Shown here one piece after another: positions 16,599 through 25,713 of a DNA stretch of 64,000 nt (positions are counted from its first letter, which is position 1; each line of letters starts with the position of its first letter). The position numbers and the translations under genes are program-made. The DNA lies in the NCBI GenBank assembly GCA_009782515.1, contig WRIY01000002.1, positions 62,001 through 126,000 of the forward strand, written 5' to 3'. Below the pieces are notes generated by a model. It saw nothing but the letters and a program-made list of their open reading frames with translations, did no database searches and was not told where the DNA came from. Source of the stretch: Eubacteriaceae bacterium (GTDB lineage Bacteria; Bacillota; Clostridia; Eubacteriales; Anaerofustaceae).

Positions 16599-18680
16599 AT
16601 GGACTACAATTTAAGCGAACAACAGCTGGAAGCAGTTATGTCTACAGAAGGGCCTCTTCTTATACTGGCTGGAGCCGGAAGCGGAAAAACCAGAACAGTA
16701 ACATACAGAATCGCGCATATTCTCAGCCAGGGCCTGGCCAAGCCGTACCAGATTCTCGCATTGACATTTACCAACAAAGCGGCAAACGAGATGAAAGAGC
16801 GCATTGCCTCATTTGGCATTAATGAAACACAAGACATATGGATGGGCACTTTCCACTCGATATGCGTACGAATACTTAGATCGCATGCAGATAAAATTGG
16901 CTTGCATTCCAACTTTACCATATTTGACGAAGATGATGTATTGGCGCTGCTAAAAACGATAGCCAAGTCGCTTGGGGAAAAGCTGGCAAACAAAGACATT
17001 GCCATGCTTCGAAGGATGATTTCCCAAAAAAAGTCCGATATCGATATAAGCGAAGCAAGCCTTGAAAGCTTTCAAGAGGCATCAAAAACCAGCTTTGAAG
17101 ATTTTTTTGAGCTCTATTGCGATGAGCTCAAAAAAAACAATGCTGTTGACTTTGATGATCTTATCAGGCTTCCTGTAGACCTGTTTAAAGCAAATGATGA
17201 TGTTTTAAAGATATACCAAAACAGGTTTCGCTATATTTTTGTTGATGAGTACCAGGACACAAGCCAGATTCAATACGAGCTGGTCTTCCTGCTTGCAAGA
17301 GAGCGCCTTAATATTTGCGTTTGCGGAGACGAAGACCAGAGCATTTACAGCTGGCGCGGGGCTGATATTCGCAATATACTTGAGTTTCAAAAAGATTTTG
17401 CAAATGCCAAGCTGATTAAGCTTGAGGAAAACTACCGCAGCACAAAGGCGATCCTTCAGGCTGCCAACAATCTTATAGCGAATAATACCCAAAGAATTGG
17501 CAAAACGCTTTATACCAATAAAGATCAAGGCCAGGATATTCATATTGAGCAGGCTAATGATGACAGAAGCGAGGCTGCATTTATAGCCAATACAATAATC
17601 GGGCTGCTTGGCAAGCAAAAAGCAAAGCTGTCTGATATTGCAGTCCTGTTTCGGACAAATGCATTGTCAAGGCAAGTGGAAGCTGCCCTTATGCGCTATA
17701 GCATTCCATATTTATTTATCGCAGGAACGAGGTTTTATGAGCGTAAAGAAGTCAAAGACATTTTGGCATACCTAAGGCTCTCTGTTAACCCTGATGACTC
17801 CGTTGCTTTTAAAAGGGCAGTGCAAACTCCCCGCAGGGGCTTAGGGGATGCTGCGCTTGACAAAATTGCCGAATTTGCTTCATTTAAGGGCTATAGCCTG
17901 CTTGATGCTGCGATAAACGCACAGTCAATAGCGACGCTTAGCAAAAAGCAACAGGACAAGCTTGGCGAGTTTGGTCAGCTGATAGCAAAAATATCCAAAG
18001 CCCAAAGCGCCAGCTGGGCTGTAACAGTCGCAATAGAGGAAAGCGGCTATCAATCCATGCTTAAAAATGAAAACACTGAAGACGCATTTGAAAGGCTCCG
18101 AAACTTGGAAGAGCTTATTGCTGCCGCAAGCGACTTTGGCGATTCCGGCATTAGCAGCTCTGTTGCTGAGTTTTTGCAAACTGCGTCACTGGTGTCGCCT
18201 ACTGACTTTATGGATTACGGCCTTGGGAGTGTAAACATGATGACAATTCATGCTTCGAAAGGCCTTGAGTTTAAGTATGTGTTTCTAATTGGATTGGAAG
18301 AAGGCCTATTTCCAAACAGTTGGTCACATATAGAGGAAGAGCGCAGGCTATGCTATGTGGCCATAACCAGGGCACAAGAGCAACTGTACCTCAGCTGGGT
18401 GAAATCGCGCTACTCGCGCAGGTCGAATAGCTATGCAGAAGCTGAGCCTTCAAGGTTTTTAACGGAGATAACCGGGGAGCAGCCCCAGCCGGAAATCAAT
18501 GCAATAGTTGAGGGGGACACTGTAGCCCACCCGAAGTTTGGCAGGGGTGTTGTCGTCGCGGTTAATGACTCTGATGCTGGGCTTCTGCTGACAGTGGCAT
18601 ATGTGGGCAGGGGGCTTGTAAAGCTCGCAGATGAGGCAGTTGAGCTTGTCAAAGGCGAAGATTCCCCGCTGTGCAATTAG
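16599..18680 (+). CDS. pcrA: ATP-dependent DNA helicase PcrA/UvrD
   Basis: Superfamily 1A 3'-5' helicase, 693 residues. Walker A AGAGSGKT at 24-31, motif Ia TFTNKAA, Walker B DEYQDTS, motif III GDEDQSIYSWRGAD, motif V HASKGLEFKYVF and motif VI ...LCYVAITRAQ. The C-terminus carries the short Tudor-like tail (HPKFGRGVVV) typical of PcrA that docks on RNA polymerase. The ATG at 16599 has AGGAG upstream and avoids the overlap with the kinase that the next upstream ATG would need. Works in repair and in clearing replication-transcription conflicts. Confidence 0.95.
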   Translation: MDYNLSEQQLEAVMSTEGPLLILAGAGSGKTRTVTYRIAHILSQGLAKPYQILALTFTNKAANEMKERIASFGINETQDIWMGTFHSICVRILRSHADKIGLHSNFTIFDEDDVLALLKTIAKSLGEKLANKDIAMLRRMISQKKSDIDISEASLESFQEASKTSFEDFFELYCDELKKNNAVDFDDLIRLPVDLFKANDDVLKIYQNRFRYIFVDEYQDTSQIQYELVFLLARERLNICVCGDEDQSIYSWRGADIRNILEFQKDFANAKLIKLEENYRSTKAILQAANNLIANNTQRIGKTLYTNKDQGQDIHIEQANDDRSEAAFIANTIIGLLGKQKAKLSDIAVLFRTNALSRQVEAALMRYSIPYLFIAGTRFYERKEVKDILAYLRLSVNPDDSVAFKRAVQTPRRGLGDAALDKIAEFASFKGYSLLDAAINAQSIATLSKKQQDKLGEFGQLIAKISKAQSASWAVTVAIEESGYQSMLKNENTEDAFERLRNLEELIAAASDFGDSGISSSVAEFLQTASLVSPTDFMDYGLGSVNMMTIHASKGLEFKYVFLIGLEEGLFPNSWSHIEEERRLCYVAITRAQEQLYLSWVKSRYSRRSNSYAEAEPSRFLTEITGEQPQPEINAIVEGDTVAHPKFGRGVVVAVNDSDAGLLLTVAYVGRGLVKLADEAVELVKGEDSPLCN

Positions 18681-18690
18681 CAGCAGCATG

Positions 18691-20361
18691 CTAATTTGCA
18701 GGCGGAGCCGGAGCAGAGCCGGATGCTGACAGTGTCAGCACAATTTTGCTGCCCATTGCTGCTGTTGAGCCTGCCCTTATTGACTGCTGCGCTATACTTG
18801 CCCCGGATGGCAGGTCACCATCGATTACGATAAGAAAGTAAGCGCTATAGGCGCTGCTTCTTGCTTCTGAGGCGCTCATGCCTATAAAATTCGGCACAGT
18901 GTGCGTTTGGTTTGCAGGCCTGTACTTGATATTTATTCGCGATCCTTCGGCAACTTCAGTGCCGGCAGCTACGCTTTGCTGCCAAATCTCTCCCGGAAGC
19001 ACATTTGGGTTCTCTTCGGCGGCAAACACAGCAACGAGCCCGCTCTCTTCGCATAGCCTCATTGCTTCTTCCCTGAGAATAACGCTGTCGTAGGTATTGT
19101 GGCTGCTTGAGACAAGCTGCGGCATAAACACAACATTGCCGGAGGAAACAACAATCGACAGGCTGCTGATATAGCTTGAAGTAACAGAGTGCTTGTCCTG
19201 GTGAATAATAGCCCCCTTTGCCTGGCTTGATTTGGTTGTAGCTACGGATATTGCTATTTGGGCGCCTTTCTCATTGTTAAGGCTGTCTGCCCAGGACTCT
19301 ATGTCTGCTTGCGTCTGGCCGATAAATGAGGGTATTGCTACGGTGCTGCCAAGAGAGTAGCTCAGCTCTATGACAGCGTCTTTTTCGTATTCAGTGCCGG
19401 CCTTTAGGCTTTGGGAGACGAACTCTCCGGCTTTCTTTTGCGAATACCTGTCTTTCTGGATTATAAGGCAACCGGCGGATGCGGCTCTTGCTGCTGCCTG
19501 CTCTTTGCCCATGCCTGCAAAATCAGGAACCAGAATTCGCTTTCCCTTGGAAACTGTGGCTTCAACAGTGTCCCCGACAAAAATTGACTCGCCGGCAGGG
19601 TATTGCTGGGATATTACCTGGCCTGCAGGTATGTTTTCGTCATAAACCTCAGTGATTTTCAGCTCAAAGCCCCGCTCAGATGCGAAGATGCCGAATTCAG
19701 CTGCAGTTTTGCCTACGAAGTTTTCCAGCGCCAGAGTCTGCTTTACATCCTGCCTTGCCGCAACAATAATGTAGATGGGGCTGTCGCGGCGAGCCTTAAG
19801 GGGATCTATAAGGGAAGAGTCATTGATTTCAAAGCGAATTACTGCGCCTACAGGCATGGTGCTATTCTTTTCTGAAGTTAGGCGGACTTTGCTCATATAG
19901 TTTTTTGCGGCCCATTCATTGACAGTAGTAGCGTTCATGGCAAGAAAATCCGGCAAATCCACCATTACGCTTAGGTCATGGCCTTTTGAAACGGCAAGCT
20001 CAATAAAGCTTCCTTTCTTAATTCTGGATTTTGCGCTGACAGCTTGGCTAATTACACGGCCATCGCCAACCTCATCGCTGAATATTGATTCAACCCTGAT
20101 ATTAATGCTGCTTTGCATCGCCCACAGCTCGACATCAGAGATAAGCCAGCCGGAAAAGTCCTCAGCCCTTACTCTTGTTGAAAATCCAACAACAGCAAAT
20201 ATCACCAGGCAGGCAGCAGTGGCAATAGCGCTGTATATTAGCCAGCGATCTATTTGCATGCCGCTATTGTTTGGAGCCTTAGGGGGCTGTTGGCTTGAAT
20301 TGGCGCTAGGCAATATCTCGCGTTTCTGGTAGTTCTCGAAGAATTTGCTTTCTCCGCTCAT
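18691..20361 (-). CDS. Membrane-anchored PASTA-repeat protein without kinase domain
   Basis: About 556 residues. A short cytoplasmic part is followed by one transmembrane helix (around 40-62) and a long extracytoplasmic region of about six or seven PASTA-like repeats of ~65 residues (VPDFAGM..., IPSFIGQ..., VPNFIGMSASEA...). PASTA domains bind uncrosslinked peptidoglycan or lipid II. In Firmicutes they usually sit on PrkC-type kinases or PBPs, but here no kinase is present. The start at 20361 is preferred because GAGG lies seven bases before it. Last gene of the ABC operon, sharing the region of the permease stop. Confidence 0.8.
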   Translation of the reverse strand: MSGESKFFENYQKREILPSANSSQQPPKAPNNSGMQIDRWLIYSAIATAACLVIFAVVGFSTRVRAEDFSGWLISDVELWAMQSSINIRVESIFSDEVGDGRVISQAVSAKSRIKKGSFIELAVSKGHDLSVMVDLPDFLAMNATTVNEWAAKNYMSKVRLTSEKNSTMPVGAVIRFEINDSSLIDPLKARRDSPIYIIVAARQDVKQTLALENFVGKTAAEFGIFASERGFELKITEVYDENIPAGQVISQQYPAGESIFVGDTVEATVSKGKRILVPDFAGMGKEQAAARAASAGCLIIQKDRYSQKKAGEFVSQSLKAGTEYEKDAVIELSYSLGSTVAIPSFIGQTQADIESWADSLNNEKGAQIAISVATTKSSQAKGAIIHQDKHSVTSSYISSLSIVVSSGNVVFMPQLVSSSHNTYDSVILREEAMRLCEESGLVAVFAAEENPNVLPGEIWQQSVAAGTEVAEGSRINIKYRPANQTHTVPNFIGMSASEARSSAYSAYFLIVIDGDLPSGASIAQQSIRAGSTAAMGSKIVLTLSASGSAPAPPAN

Positions 20362-20371
20362 GCTCATCACC

Positions 20372-22135
20372 TCAATTTGTTATATCTAGCCTCTTAAACC
20401 GAATTATTGCAGCGGCCAGGAAAGCTGCTGAAGTTGCTGTAAGAATTCCGATTCCCATAGGAATGCTGTAAACCTGGCGGCTCATATATGAGGTATATGT
20501 ATCTGCAGCCCTCGCAAAGAGGGAAGCAATATTGTAGTACGGGATGGGCGTATATTTAACCCAGCCCCACGCGTTGTTGGGCGAAAAGGCAAGCGTTTGG
20601 GTTACCAGAAAGCTTGCTATGTAAAACACCATAGGCACGACAATTGACAAGGCTGCATTTCTCGCAAATACCGAAACTATTAAGACAAAGCTTACAGAGA
20701 ACAGCAGCGGCAGTATGCATAATAGCGCCTTTGGCAGGTAAAATGCGAAGAACCCTTGCTGGCCGCCAGGAGTGTACTTAGGAAGCGCCATGTCAGCAAA
20801 CCCGAACAGCAGGCAGTTGGCTGCCATGTTGACAAGGCATGCCAGCGCGAATACCAGTATGCTAAAAACTAACACCGAGCAGTATTTTGAGAGGAGTATC
20901 TTGGTTCTGCTTCTTGGCCTTATCAGCAGCAGCCTTATTGTGCCGCTTTGAAATTCATTTGCCAGAATAAAGCCTCCGGCCATCATTGAGAGGGCAGTAG
21001 GCACAAAGCTGGACTGAAGGAATGAAAAAGCCATATACCGTGATCCATCTGTTACAAACGCCAAATCGGGCTTGCCGGTTTCAAGCGATCTTTGCGATAT
21101 AAGAATATTTATATTGGCATCGCTAATCATTTGCTGCATGGCTTTTACATATGCTTCGTATGTTTTGTATTGGTCTGTGTAATACTGCTGGGACGCAAAC
21201 TTCTCCCGATCGATAATCTCATTGTAGAAGATATAAGCCTTATTTGACTCAAAGCTTGCGATTGCCGCATTTTCCCAGGAATCGTTATTCGGCTCGATGC
21301 TGTATTTTTCCCTGAAGTCAAGCATAGGGATGTTTATCTCATTTATATATGCTATCTGCTTTGCCAGCTCCTGTATCTGCATGCTCAGGTCGTCTTCTTT
21401 GATCGGATTTTTTATGATTTCTGCTTCCAGATCAGCTATTTGCATCTTAAACATCTCGATGTTGTCATTTTCAATGCACTTTTTTACCATAACATACTTT
21501 TGGATTTCCTTGGTTTGAAAGTAGGAGAGCGTATCTGCAATTCGCCTGTTGATATCATCGAGTTTAGCCTGCTGCTCTTCAGGTGTGAGCTCAATGAACT
21601 GGCGGCTGAAACTATGCGAATACGCTATGCTCATATATGCAGCCTCCAGATCAGAGGCGCTGGCTGAGCCTTCAAGCAGGCTTTTTAAGACATAGCTTTC
21701 AGCAACAAGGTTTGCGCTCATGTAAGCCACATCCGTTGAGTATGAATACTCCTTTATATGCTGGGCGCATTGGGCGAAAAATCCAATCCGCTCTTCAGCT
21801 ATTTCTATTGCCGCTTTTGCTGAGCCTTCAGTAGAAAGCGTAAAAATGCTTCCTGACTCTATATTTATAATTGTTTCCTTCATGTAGCGAATCTCGTAGA
21901 ACATAGGGTTGTCAGGGTTTACCGTAATGCCGTCTACTATAATCGGCTCTTCAGATCCGAAGTCAGATTTCATGAAAGCATAATTGTTATAAACAGTGCG
22001 CATCCTGGAGCGCGTGAATTTTGACATAAAAGGGATCCCAGCAGATACTAAAATTACAAGCGCTGCCAATACTGTGAGTGCGCGCGAGTAGAACAGCATG
22101 CGCAGCTCTGTTGCCGTTTGCTTAAAAAAATCCAT
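20372..22135 (-). CDS. ABC-2-type transporter permease with large extracytoplasmic domain
   Basis: 587 residues. A first transmembrane helix at about 17-37 is followed by ~340 soluble, partly coiled-coil-like residues on the outside, then five or six transmembrane segments from about 375 on (GGFILANEFQSGTIRLLL is the typical ABC-2 segment after TM2). Eight bases separate it from the ATPase gene. Probable substrate: an exported lipid, peptide or antibiotic; not determinable. Confidence 0.82.
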   Translation of the reverse strand: MDFFKQTATELRMLFYSRALTVLAALVILVSAGIPFMSKFTRSRMRTVYNNYAFMKSDFGSEEPIIVDGITVNPDNPMFYEIRYMKETIINIESGSIFTLSTEGSAKAAIEIAEERIGFFAQCAQHIKEYSYSTDVAYMSANLVAESYVLKSLLEGSASASDLEAAYMSIAYSHSFSRQFIELTPEEQQAKLDDINRRIADTLSYFQTKEIQKYVMVKKCIENDNIEMFKMQIADLEAEIIKNPIKEDDLSMQIQELAKQIAYINEINIPMLDFREKYSIEPNNDSWENAAIASFESNKAYIFYNEIIDREKFASQQYYTDQYKTYEAYVKAMQQMISDANINILISQRSLETGKPDLAFVTDGSRYMAFSFLQSSFVPTALSMMAGGFILANEFQSGTIRLLLIRPRSRTKILLSKYCSVLVFSILVFALACLVNMAANCLLFGFADMALPKYTPGGQQGFFAFYLPKALLCILPLLFSVSFVLIVSVFARNAALSIVVPMVFYIASFLVTQTLAFSPNNAWGWVKYTPIPYYNIASLFARAADTYTSYMSRQVYSIPMGIGILTATSAAFLAAAIIRFKRLDITN

Positions 22136-22143
22136 ATTGCCTC

Positions 22144-23058
22144 CTAAAAAATCTGCCCGTCATTTGTTTGCGTCAAGTCAATAAAGTCTGCTTCAAGGGA
22201 TCTTTGTGCGAGCTCAATAGAATAAAGCTTCACCCCATAATTGGCCAGGCCCTTTATAGCCTCAGGCACAGCGTCTCTTTGCATTTCGGCAAACACGCTG
22301 CCCGGGCCTGATTGGCACGCCATGCCTTCCTGCTCAAAATACCGGCAGGCCAGCTCAGTTTCGCCGACTTCAAACCTGTAGCGCTTTATGGGGTTTGAGC
22401 TGTCGGAAGCCAGCACTCTGTGCTCAATGATTTCGCCGTTGTTGATTATGTAAACGCGATCGCAGATAATTTCGATTTCGCTTAAAAGGTGGCTTGAAAT
22501 AAAAACGCCGATGCCTGAATCCTTTGACAGGCTTTTGAGCGTTTCCCTAAGCTCCTTTATGCCAATAGGATCAAGGCCGTTTGTTGGCTCATCCAGTATC
22601 AAAAGAGAGGGCATATGCAAAAGGGCCTGCGCCAGGCCAATTCTTTGCTTCATGCCAAGGGAGTAGGAGCTCATTCGCTCATCTATCCTCTGCGACATTT
22701 TAACAAGGCTTACAACAGGGTCTATGTTTTTAAATGCTGCTTCCCCGTAAAAAGAGGAAAAATATTCGAGGTTTTTGCGGCCGCTTATTTTCAGGTAAAG
22801 ATCAGGGTTTTCTATAACGCCTCCGACTGTTTTCATAGCTTGCTCAAAGTCGGTTTGTATGTCATAGCCGCAGATCGCAATTCTTCCCTGCGTAAGAGAA
22901 AACAGCCCCATGATCATTTTTATTGTCGTTGTTTTCCCTGCGCCATTAGGGCCTACAAAGCCAACTATTTCACCGGAGTTTACGGTAAGCGATATAGATT
23001 TCACTATGTCTTTGTTTTTTATCTTCTTCGAAACATTCTCAAGTTTTAATAATTCCAT
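22144..23058 (-). CDS. ABC transporter ATP-binding protein (BcrA/drug-export type)
   Basis: 304 residues. Walker A GPNGAGKTTT at 36-45, signature SLGMKQR, Walker B LLILDEPTNGLDP and the switch histidine in SSHLLSEIE. The C-terminal ~80 residues are the accessory domain seen in BcrA/NatA-like subunits. First gene of the operon ATPase-permease-PASTA protein. With the PASTA protein, this suggests an envelope-stress or cell-wall-linked exporter. Confidence 0.92.
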   Translation of the reverse strand: MELLKLENVSKKIKNKDIVKSISLTVNSGEIVGFVGPNGAGKTTTIKMIMGLFSLTQGRIAICGYDIQTDFEQAMKTVGGVIENPDLYLKISGRKNLEYFSSFYGEAAFKNIDPVVSLVKMSQRIDERMSSYSLGMKQRIGLAQALLHMPSLLILDEPTNGLDPIGIKELRETLKSLSKDSGIGVFISSHLLSEIEIICDRVYIINNGEIIEHRVLASDSSNPIKRYRFEVGETELACRYFEQEGMACQSGPGSVFAEMQRDAVPEAIKGLANYGVKLYSIELAQRSLEADFIDLTQTNDGQIF

Positions 23059-23322
23059 AAAGCCTCTCTAATGCCCACCCTAGTTTACCAGAATTTATCA
23101 ACTGTTAAAATCCCTTCAGTTATAGCGCAAAATTTTGCGCATTCAGCCAATTTTTTTATGCAAGCGCCTAATAGGCTTTATTCGCCTTTTGCGCGAGATT
23201 TCTTACAAGCCAAACAGGCATAAACCTATTTTCGCATATATTAAAGAGGCAGCAAACAGCAAGGCCAATCCAATTACAGCCTAAAAAAAGCGAACATTTT
23301 TTGCTTGCGCATTATAACCTGC

Positions 23323-23351
23323 TTGACAAAATTTATGCGTTATAGTATCCT
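23323..23351 (+). promoter_or_regulatory. Promoter of the tRNA genes
   Basis: TTGACA, 17-bp spacer, TATCCT. The first tRNA begins 13 bp further on. The preceding 260 bp (23059-23322) shows no gene. Confidence 0.6.
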
Positions 23352-23363
23352 TAACTTCGATTG

Positions 23364-23441
23364 CGAGGTGTAGCGCAGTTTGGCTAGCGCACATGGTTTG
23401 GGACCATGGGGCCGGGGGTTCGAATCCCTTCACCTCGACCA
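23364..23441 (+). tRNA. tRNA-Pro (UGG)
   Basis: Acceptor arms CGAGGTG and CACCTCG pair. The anticodon loop TTTGGGA has anticodon TGG between CATGG/CCATG. T arm GGGGG-TTCGAAT-CCCTT. CCA is encoded. Confidence 0.95.
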
Positions 23442-23445
23442 TAAA

Positions 23446-23522
23446 GGGCCTTTAGCTCAGTTGGTTAGAGCATCCGGCTCATAACCGGAGTGTCCGGGGT
23501 TCAAGTCCCTGAAGGCCCACCA
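23446..23522 (+). tRNA. tRNA with CAU anticodon (Met elongator or Ile2)
   Basis: Acceptor arms GGGCCTT and AAGGCCC, anticodon stem TCCGG/CCGGA with loop CTCATAA (anticodon CAT), encoded CCA. Not the initiator, because it lacks the three G:C pairs of the initiator anticodon stem. Elongator Met and lysidine-modified Ile2 cannot be separated here. The 3' 47 bases are duplicated at 33486-33532 as an attachment site. Confidence 0.9.
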
Positions 23523-23524
23523 TT
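23476..23524 (+). repeat. Left attachment repeat (within the tRNA 3' end)
   Basis: 49 bp from the anticodon stem to two bases past CCA, identical to 33486-33534. This copy keeps the tRNA whole. Confidence 0.92.
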
Positions 23525-23540
23525 AATTTGGCAGTATTAG

Positions 23541-23579
23541 CAGGTTTCAAAGTTTGTACTTTATGAAGCCTGTTTTTTT
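23541..23579 (+). terminator. Intrinsic terminator after the tRNA genes, supplied by the element
   Basis: Arms CAGGTTTCAAAGT and ACTTTATGAAGCCTG pair imperfectly, followed by seven T. Lies inside the element. The presumed original tRNA terminator is now at 33557-33591, beyond the right repeat. Confidence 0.7.
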
Positions 23580-23598
23580 ACGCCATTGGTTACGCCAT
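23578..23598 (+). repeat. Left arm-type integrase site candidate
   Basis: Two copies of TTACGCCAT at 23578 and 23590, 12 bp apart. The same pair structure occurs twice next to the right end (33295-33315, 33357-33377). Confidence 0.55.
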
Positions 23599-23886
23599 AA
23601 GGGGTTTAGTACTGCTGCGATTTGCATGGAATGCGTATCACATCTCTTTGCCTGGCAGCTTGCTCGATGGAACTAATGTTTGAACTGTCTTTGTACAAGC
23701 TTGGCACTAACTTGGAACTGTCAGACAGTGCGTAAAAATCATTCTCGTTTTAGCTTATTGCATTCCAATTGCAGACTCATTGCCTGGCAAAAATTCTTCG
23801 TCAGCTTTTCCAGCTATTTAAACTTGCTATATAAATAGCGCCAACAGGCAGCGGATTTTGTTTTGTTTACTCCTGCGATGCCAGGG

Positions 23887-23904
23887 GCTGGGTTTACGCC
23901 CAGC
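23887..23904 (+). terminator. Hairpin, possible terminator
   Basis: GCTGGG-TTTACG-CCCAGC followed by TTATTTT. It directly precedes the group II intron-like segment. The stretch 23599-23886 shows no gene. Confidence 0.4.
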
Positions 23905-23913
23905 TTATTTTGA

Positions 23914-24085
23914 GTGCCCGGCATGGACAACAGCAAGGCGGTGAAAGTCCGCTACAGACTTTGCAGAGGGAACTGTCAGCCAAAGGTTATTATCCTGTTA
24001 TATCAGGTTAAGGGTGGCCACCGCGAGGCGGAATCTGAAGGTCATGGAGCTCTGCTGTGAAGCCGGAGGCTGCCACTGCGTCGCG
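23914..24085 (+). ncRNA. Probable 5' fragment of a group II intron (domain I)
   Basis: Starts GTGCCCGGC, close to the GUGYG 5' end of group II introns, and contains GGTGAAAGTCCGCTACAGA, AGAGGGAACTGTCAGCC, GGTTAAGGGTGGCCACCGCG and GGCGGAATCTGAAGG in that order. I associate these blocks with domain I of clostridial group II introns. No reverse-transcriptase frame and no domain V follow, so only a truncated end remains. Assignment is from memory of such introns, not from a search. Confidence 0.5.
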
Positions 24086-24207
24086 CTCTTTATTTGCGAT
24101 GTCTAGAGCATCATGCAGCGCCTCACATTCCATATTTCATGAAGCAAGCGCAGCTTCCTGCCCGGCTTGCAAGCGCTCGATCTCTGCAATGAGCATTTGA
24201 AAAGGCT

Positions 24208-24531
24208 CTACAGCGCTGTAGTCAGCCTTAATGCGATCTCGCCCAGATTTCCCATTGCTTGCCACTTCTTGCTCTTCCTGCAGAAGCTCTTGCCACTTGT
24301 CAATAGGCTATGCAACAGCAGTGCCCCATCCCGAAGCTCCCCGAAATCGAGCTTGCCAATGGCTGGCGTACCGCCTTTGCTGCCAGGCGCTGTGTGCTGA
24401 AAGCTGTGAAGCTCCAATCCGCCATCCGGCAGCGCCACTTTTACTCCAAACCCTTCCTGAAGCTCAAACATTCCTATCAGGAACAGTTCCATCCGCCTAG
24501 CCGCTTCTTGAAGCTTTGTGTAGTCTGCCAT
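24208..24531 (-). CDS. Hypothetical protein, last gene of the element's minus-strand block
   Basis: 107 residues, unrecognised. AGGGGGT seven bases before the ATG supports the start. Mixed composition, no membrane segment, probably cytoplasmic. Confidence 0.5.
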   Translation of the reverse strand: MADYTKLQEAARRMELFLIGMFELQEGFGVKVALPDGGLELHSFQHTAPGSKGGTPAIGKLDFGELRDGALLLHSLLTSGKSFCRKSKKWQAMGNLGEIALRLTTAL

Positions 24532-24813
24532 TTTGCATACCCCCTATTTTCTGTCGTCTTGGTGTTTGAGAAGATCGCTTTGAAGCGCTTGCAGCTGTTT
24601 CCCCAATTCTGATGCGCTAGGCTCGCTTACTCAGATATAATTTGCCTAACCAGCGGTGATCGCGTCGTGCTAAACTGCGCTGCCTTTTCCTTAAGCTCCC
24701 TAGCTGTCTCGTACAGCATGGCTATCGAAATAGTCTCCTTTGGCCCAAGGCCGATGCTGGTGTCGTGGGGCAGCCTTGCCTTAAGCGAATTAGCATATAT
24801 GAATCCCTTTAAG
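24532..24813. other. Gap inside the element with a start-less reading frame
   Basis: On the minus strand one frame is open for about 60 codons right after the DnaC-like gene (ending at an in-frame TAA near 24636) and has a protein-like composition (KEKAAQF, RQIISE). It has no ATG/GTG/TTG near its beginning, so it may be a decayed small gene. Confidence 0.3.
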
Positions 24814-25713
24814 CTAAAAATAGTGCTCTTTTTCCTGCCTTTGCTTCATGCGCAGGTTAGACCCCCGTAAATGCATGACCACTGTGGAAAGCATCATGAT
24901 CCTGTCTACGCTGCGCTCCTCGAAGCCGTGCTTTGCAAGCTCTGGGATAGCGTAGTTGCTTGAAAAAAGAGTCGGCATCTGATGGCGGGCTCTACTGTCA
25001 AGCACTTCGAATATCAGCTGCTGTTGCCATGCCGAGTGGGCTTCCGATCCAATATCGTCAAGAAAAAGAAAATCAACATTTGCTATCTGGCGCATTAAAT
25101 CATCTTCGCTATATTCAGCGCTTGAAGCGCTGAAAGTGGATCTAACTTTGCGCGACAGCTCAATGAATGAAGTAAATATTACCGGCTGAAGCCGGTCCAT
25201 CAAGGCATTGGCAGTGCACCCCATTAGGTATGTTTTTCCTACGCCCACATCGCCATAAAGATAAGCGCCAAGCCCTTTCTCATAGGCGGTGGTGCTGATG
25301 TCTGCGTACTTGGCAAGCCGCTTGCTTGCTTCATCGATGTCAGGGTTAGCGCCGAGCATGACGTTTTCAAACCTTGCATTGTAAAACTGCTTTCCCATGA
25401 GCGACCCGAGCTGCAGGTTTTTTATTCTCTCGAGCCGATCTGCTTTGCGCCTGGCTTCCTCTGCAGCTTTCTCTTCAGCCTCGTCGCATGCGCATTTTTG
25501 AAAGCGTATGTATTTTCCTCCGAATACGGGAAAGCTCTCCGGGTACTGCGCTGATTTAGCCTCGCCGCATCCCTTGCAGCGAATTACAGTGCCAGTAATG
25601 GCTTCTCGCTCGATGTCAATTTCGAAGTCTTCTATGCTGTCTGAAACTCTCGTAGTTGCTTGCCCAATCAGGAGCTTCTCGACTGCTGCCTGCAGGCCCG
25701 TTGGCTCTCGCAT
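24814..25713 (-). CDS. DnaC/IstB-like AAA+ helicase loader
   Basis: 299 residues. The N-terminal part has a zinc-binding CKGCG...CACD pattern (about 47-75), then a basic, Glu/Ala-rich helix, then an AAA+ core with Walker A GDVGVGKTYL and Walker B FLFLDDIG. Likely loads the host replicative helicase at the element's origin. A strong AAAGGAG precedes the ATG at 25713, so the 98-bp overlap with the upstream replication gene is probably real. Confidence 0.85.
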   Translation of the reverse strand: MREPTGLQAAVEKLLIGQATTRVSDSIEDFEIDIEREAITGTVIRCKGCGEAKSAQYPESFPVFGGKYIRFQKCACDEAEEKAAEEARRKADRLERIKNLQLGSLMGKQFYNARFENVMLGANPDIDEASKRLAKYADISTTAYEKGLGAYLYGDVGVGKTYLMGCTANALMDRLQPVIFTSFIELSRKVRSTFSASSAEYSEDDLMRQIANVDFLFLDDIGSEAHSAWQQQLIFEVLDSRARHQMPTLFSSNYAIPELAKHGFEERSVDRIMMLSTVVMHLRGSNLRMKQRQEKEHYF

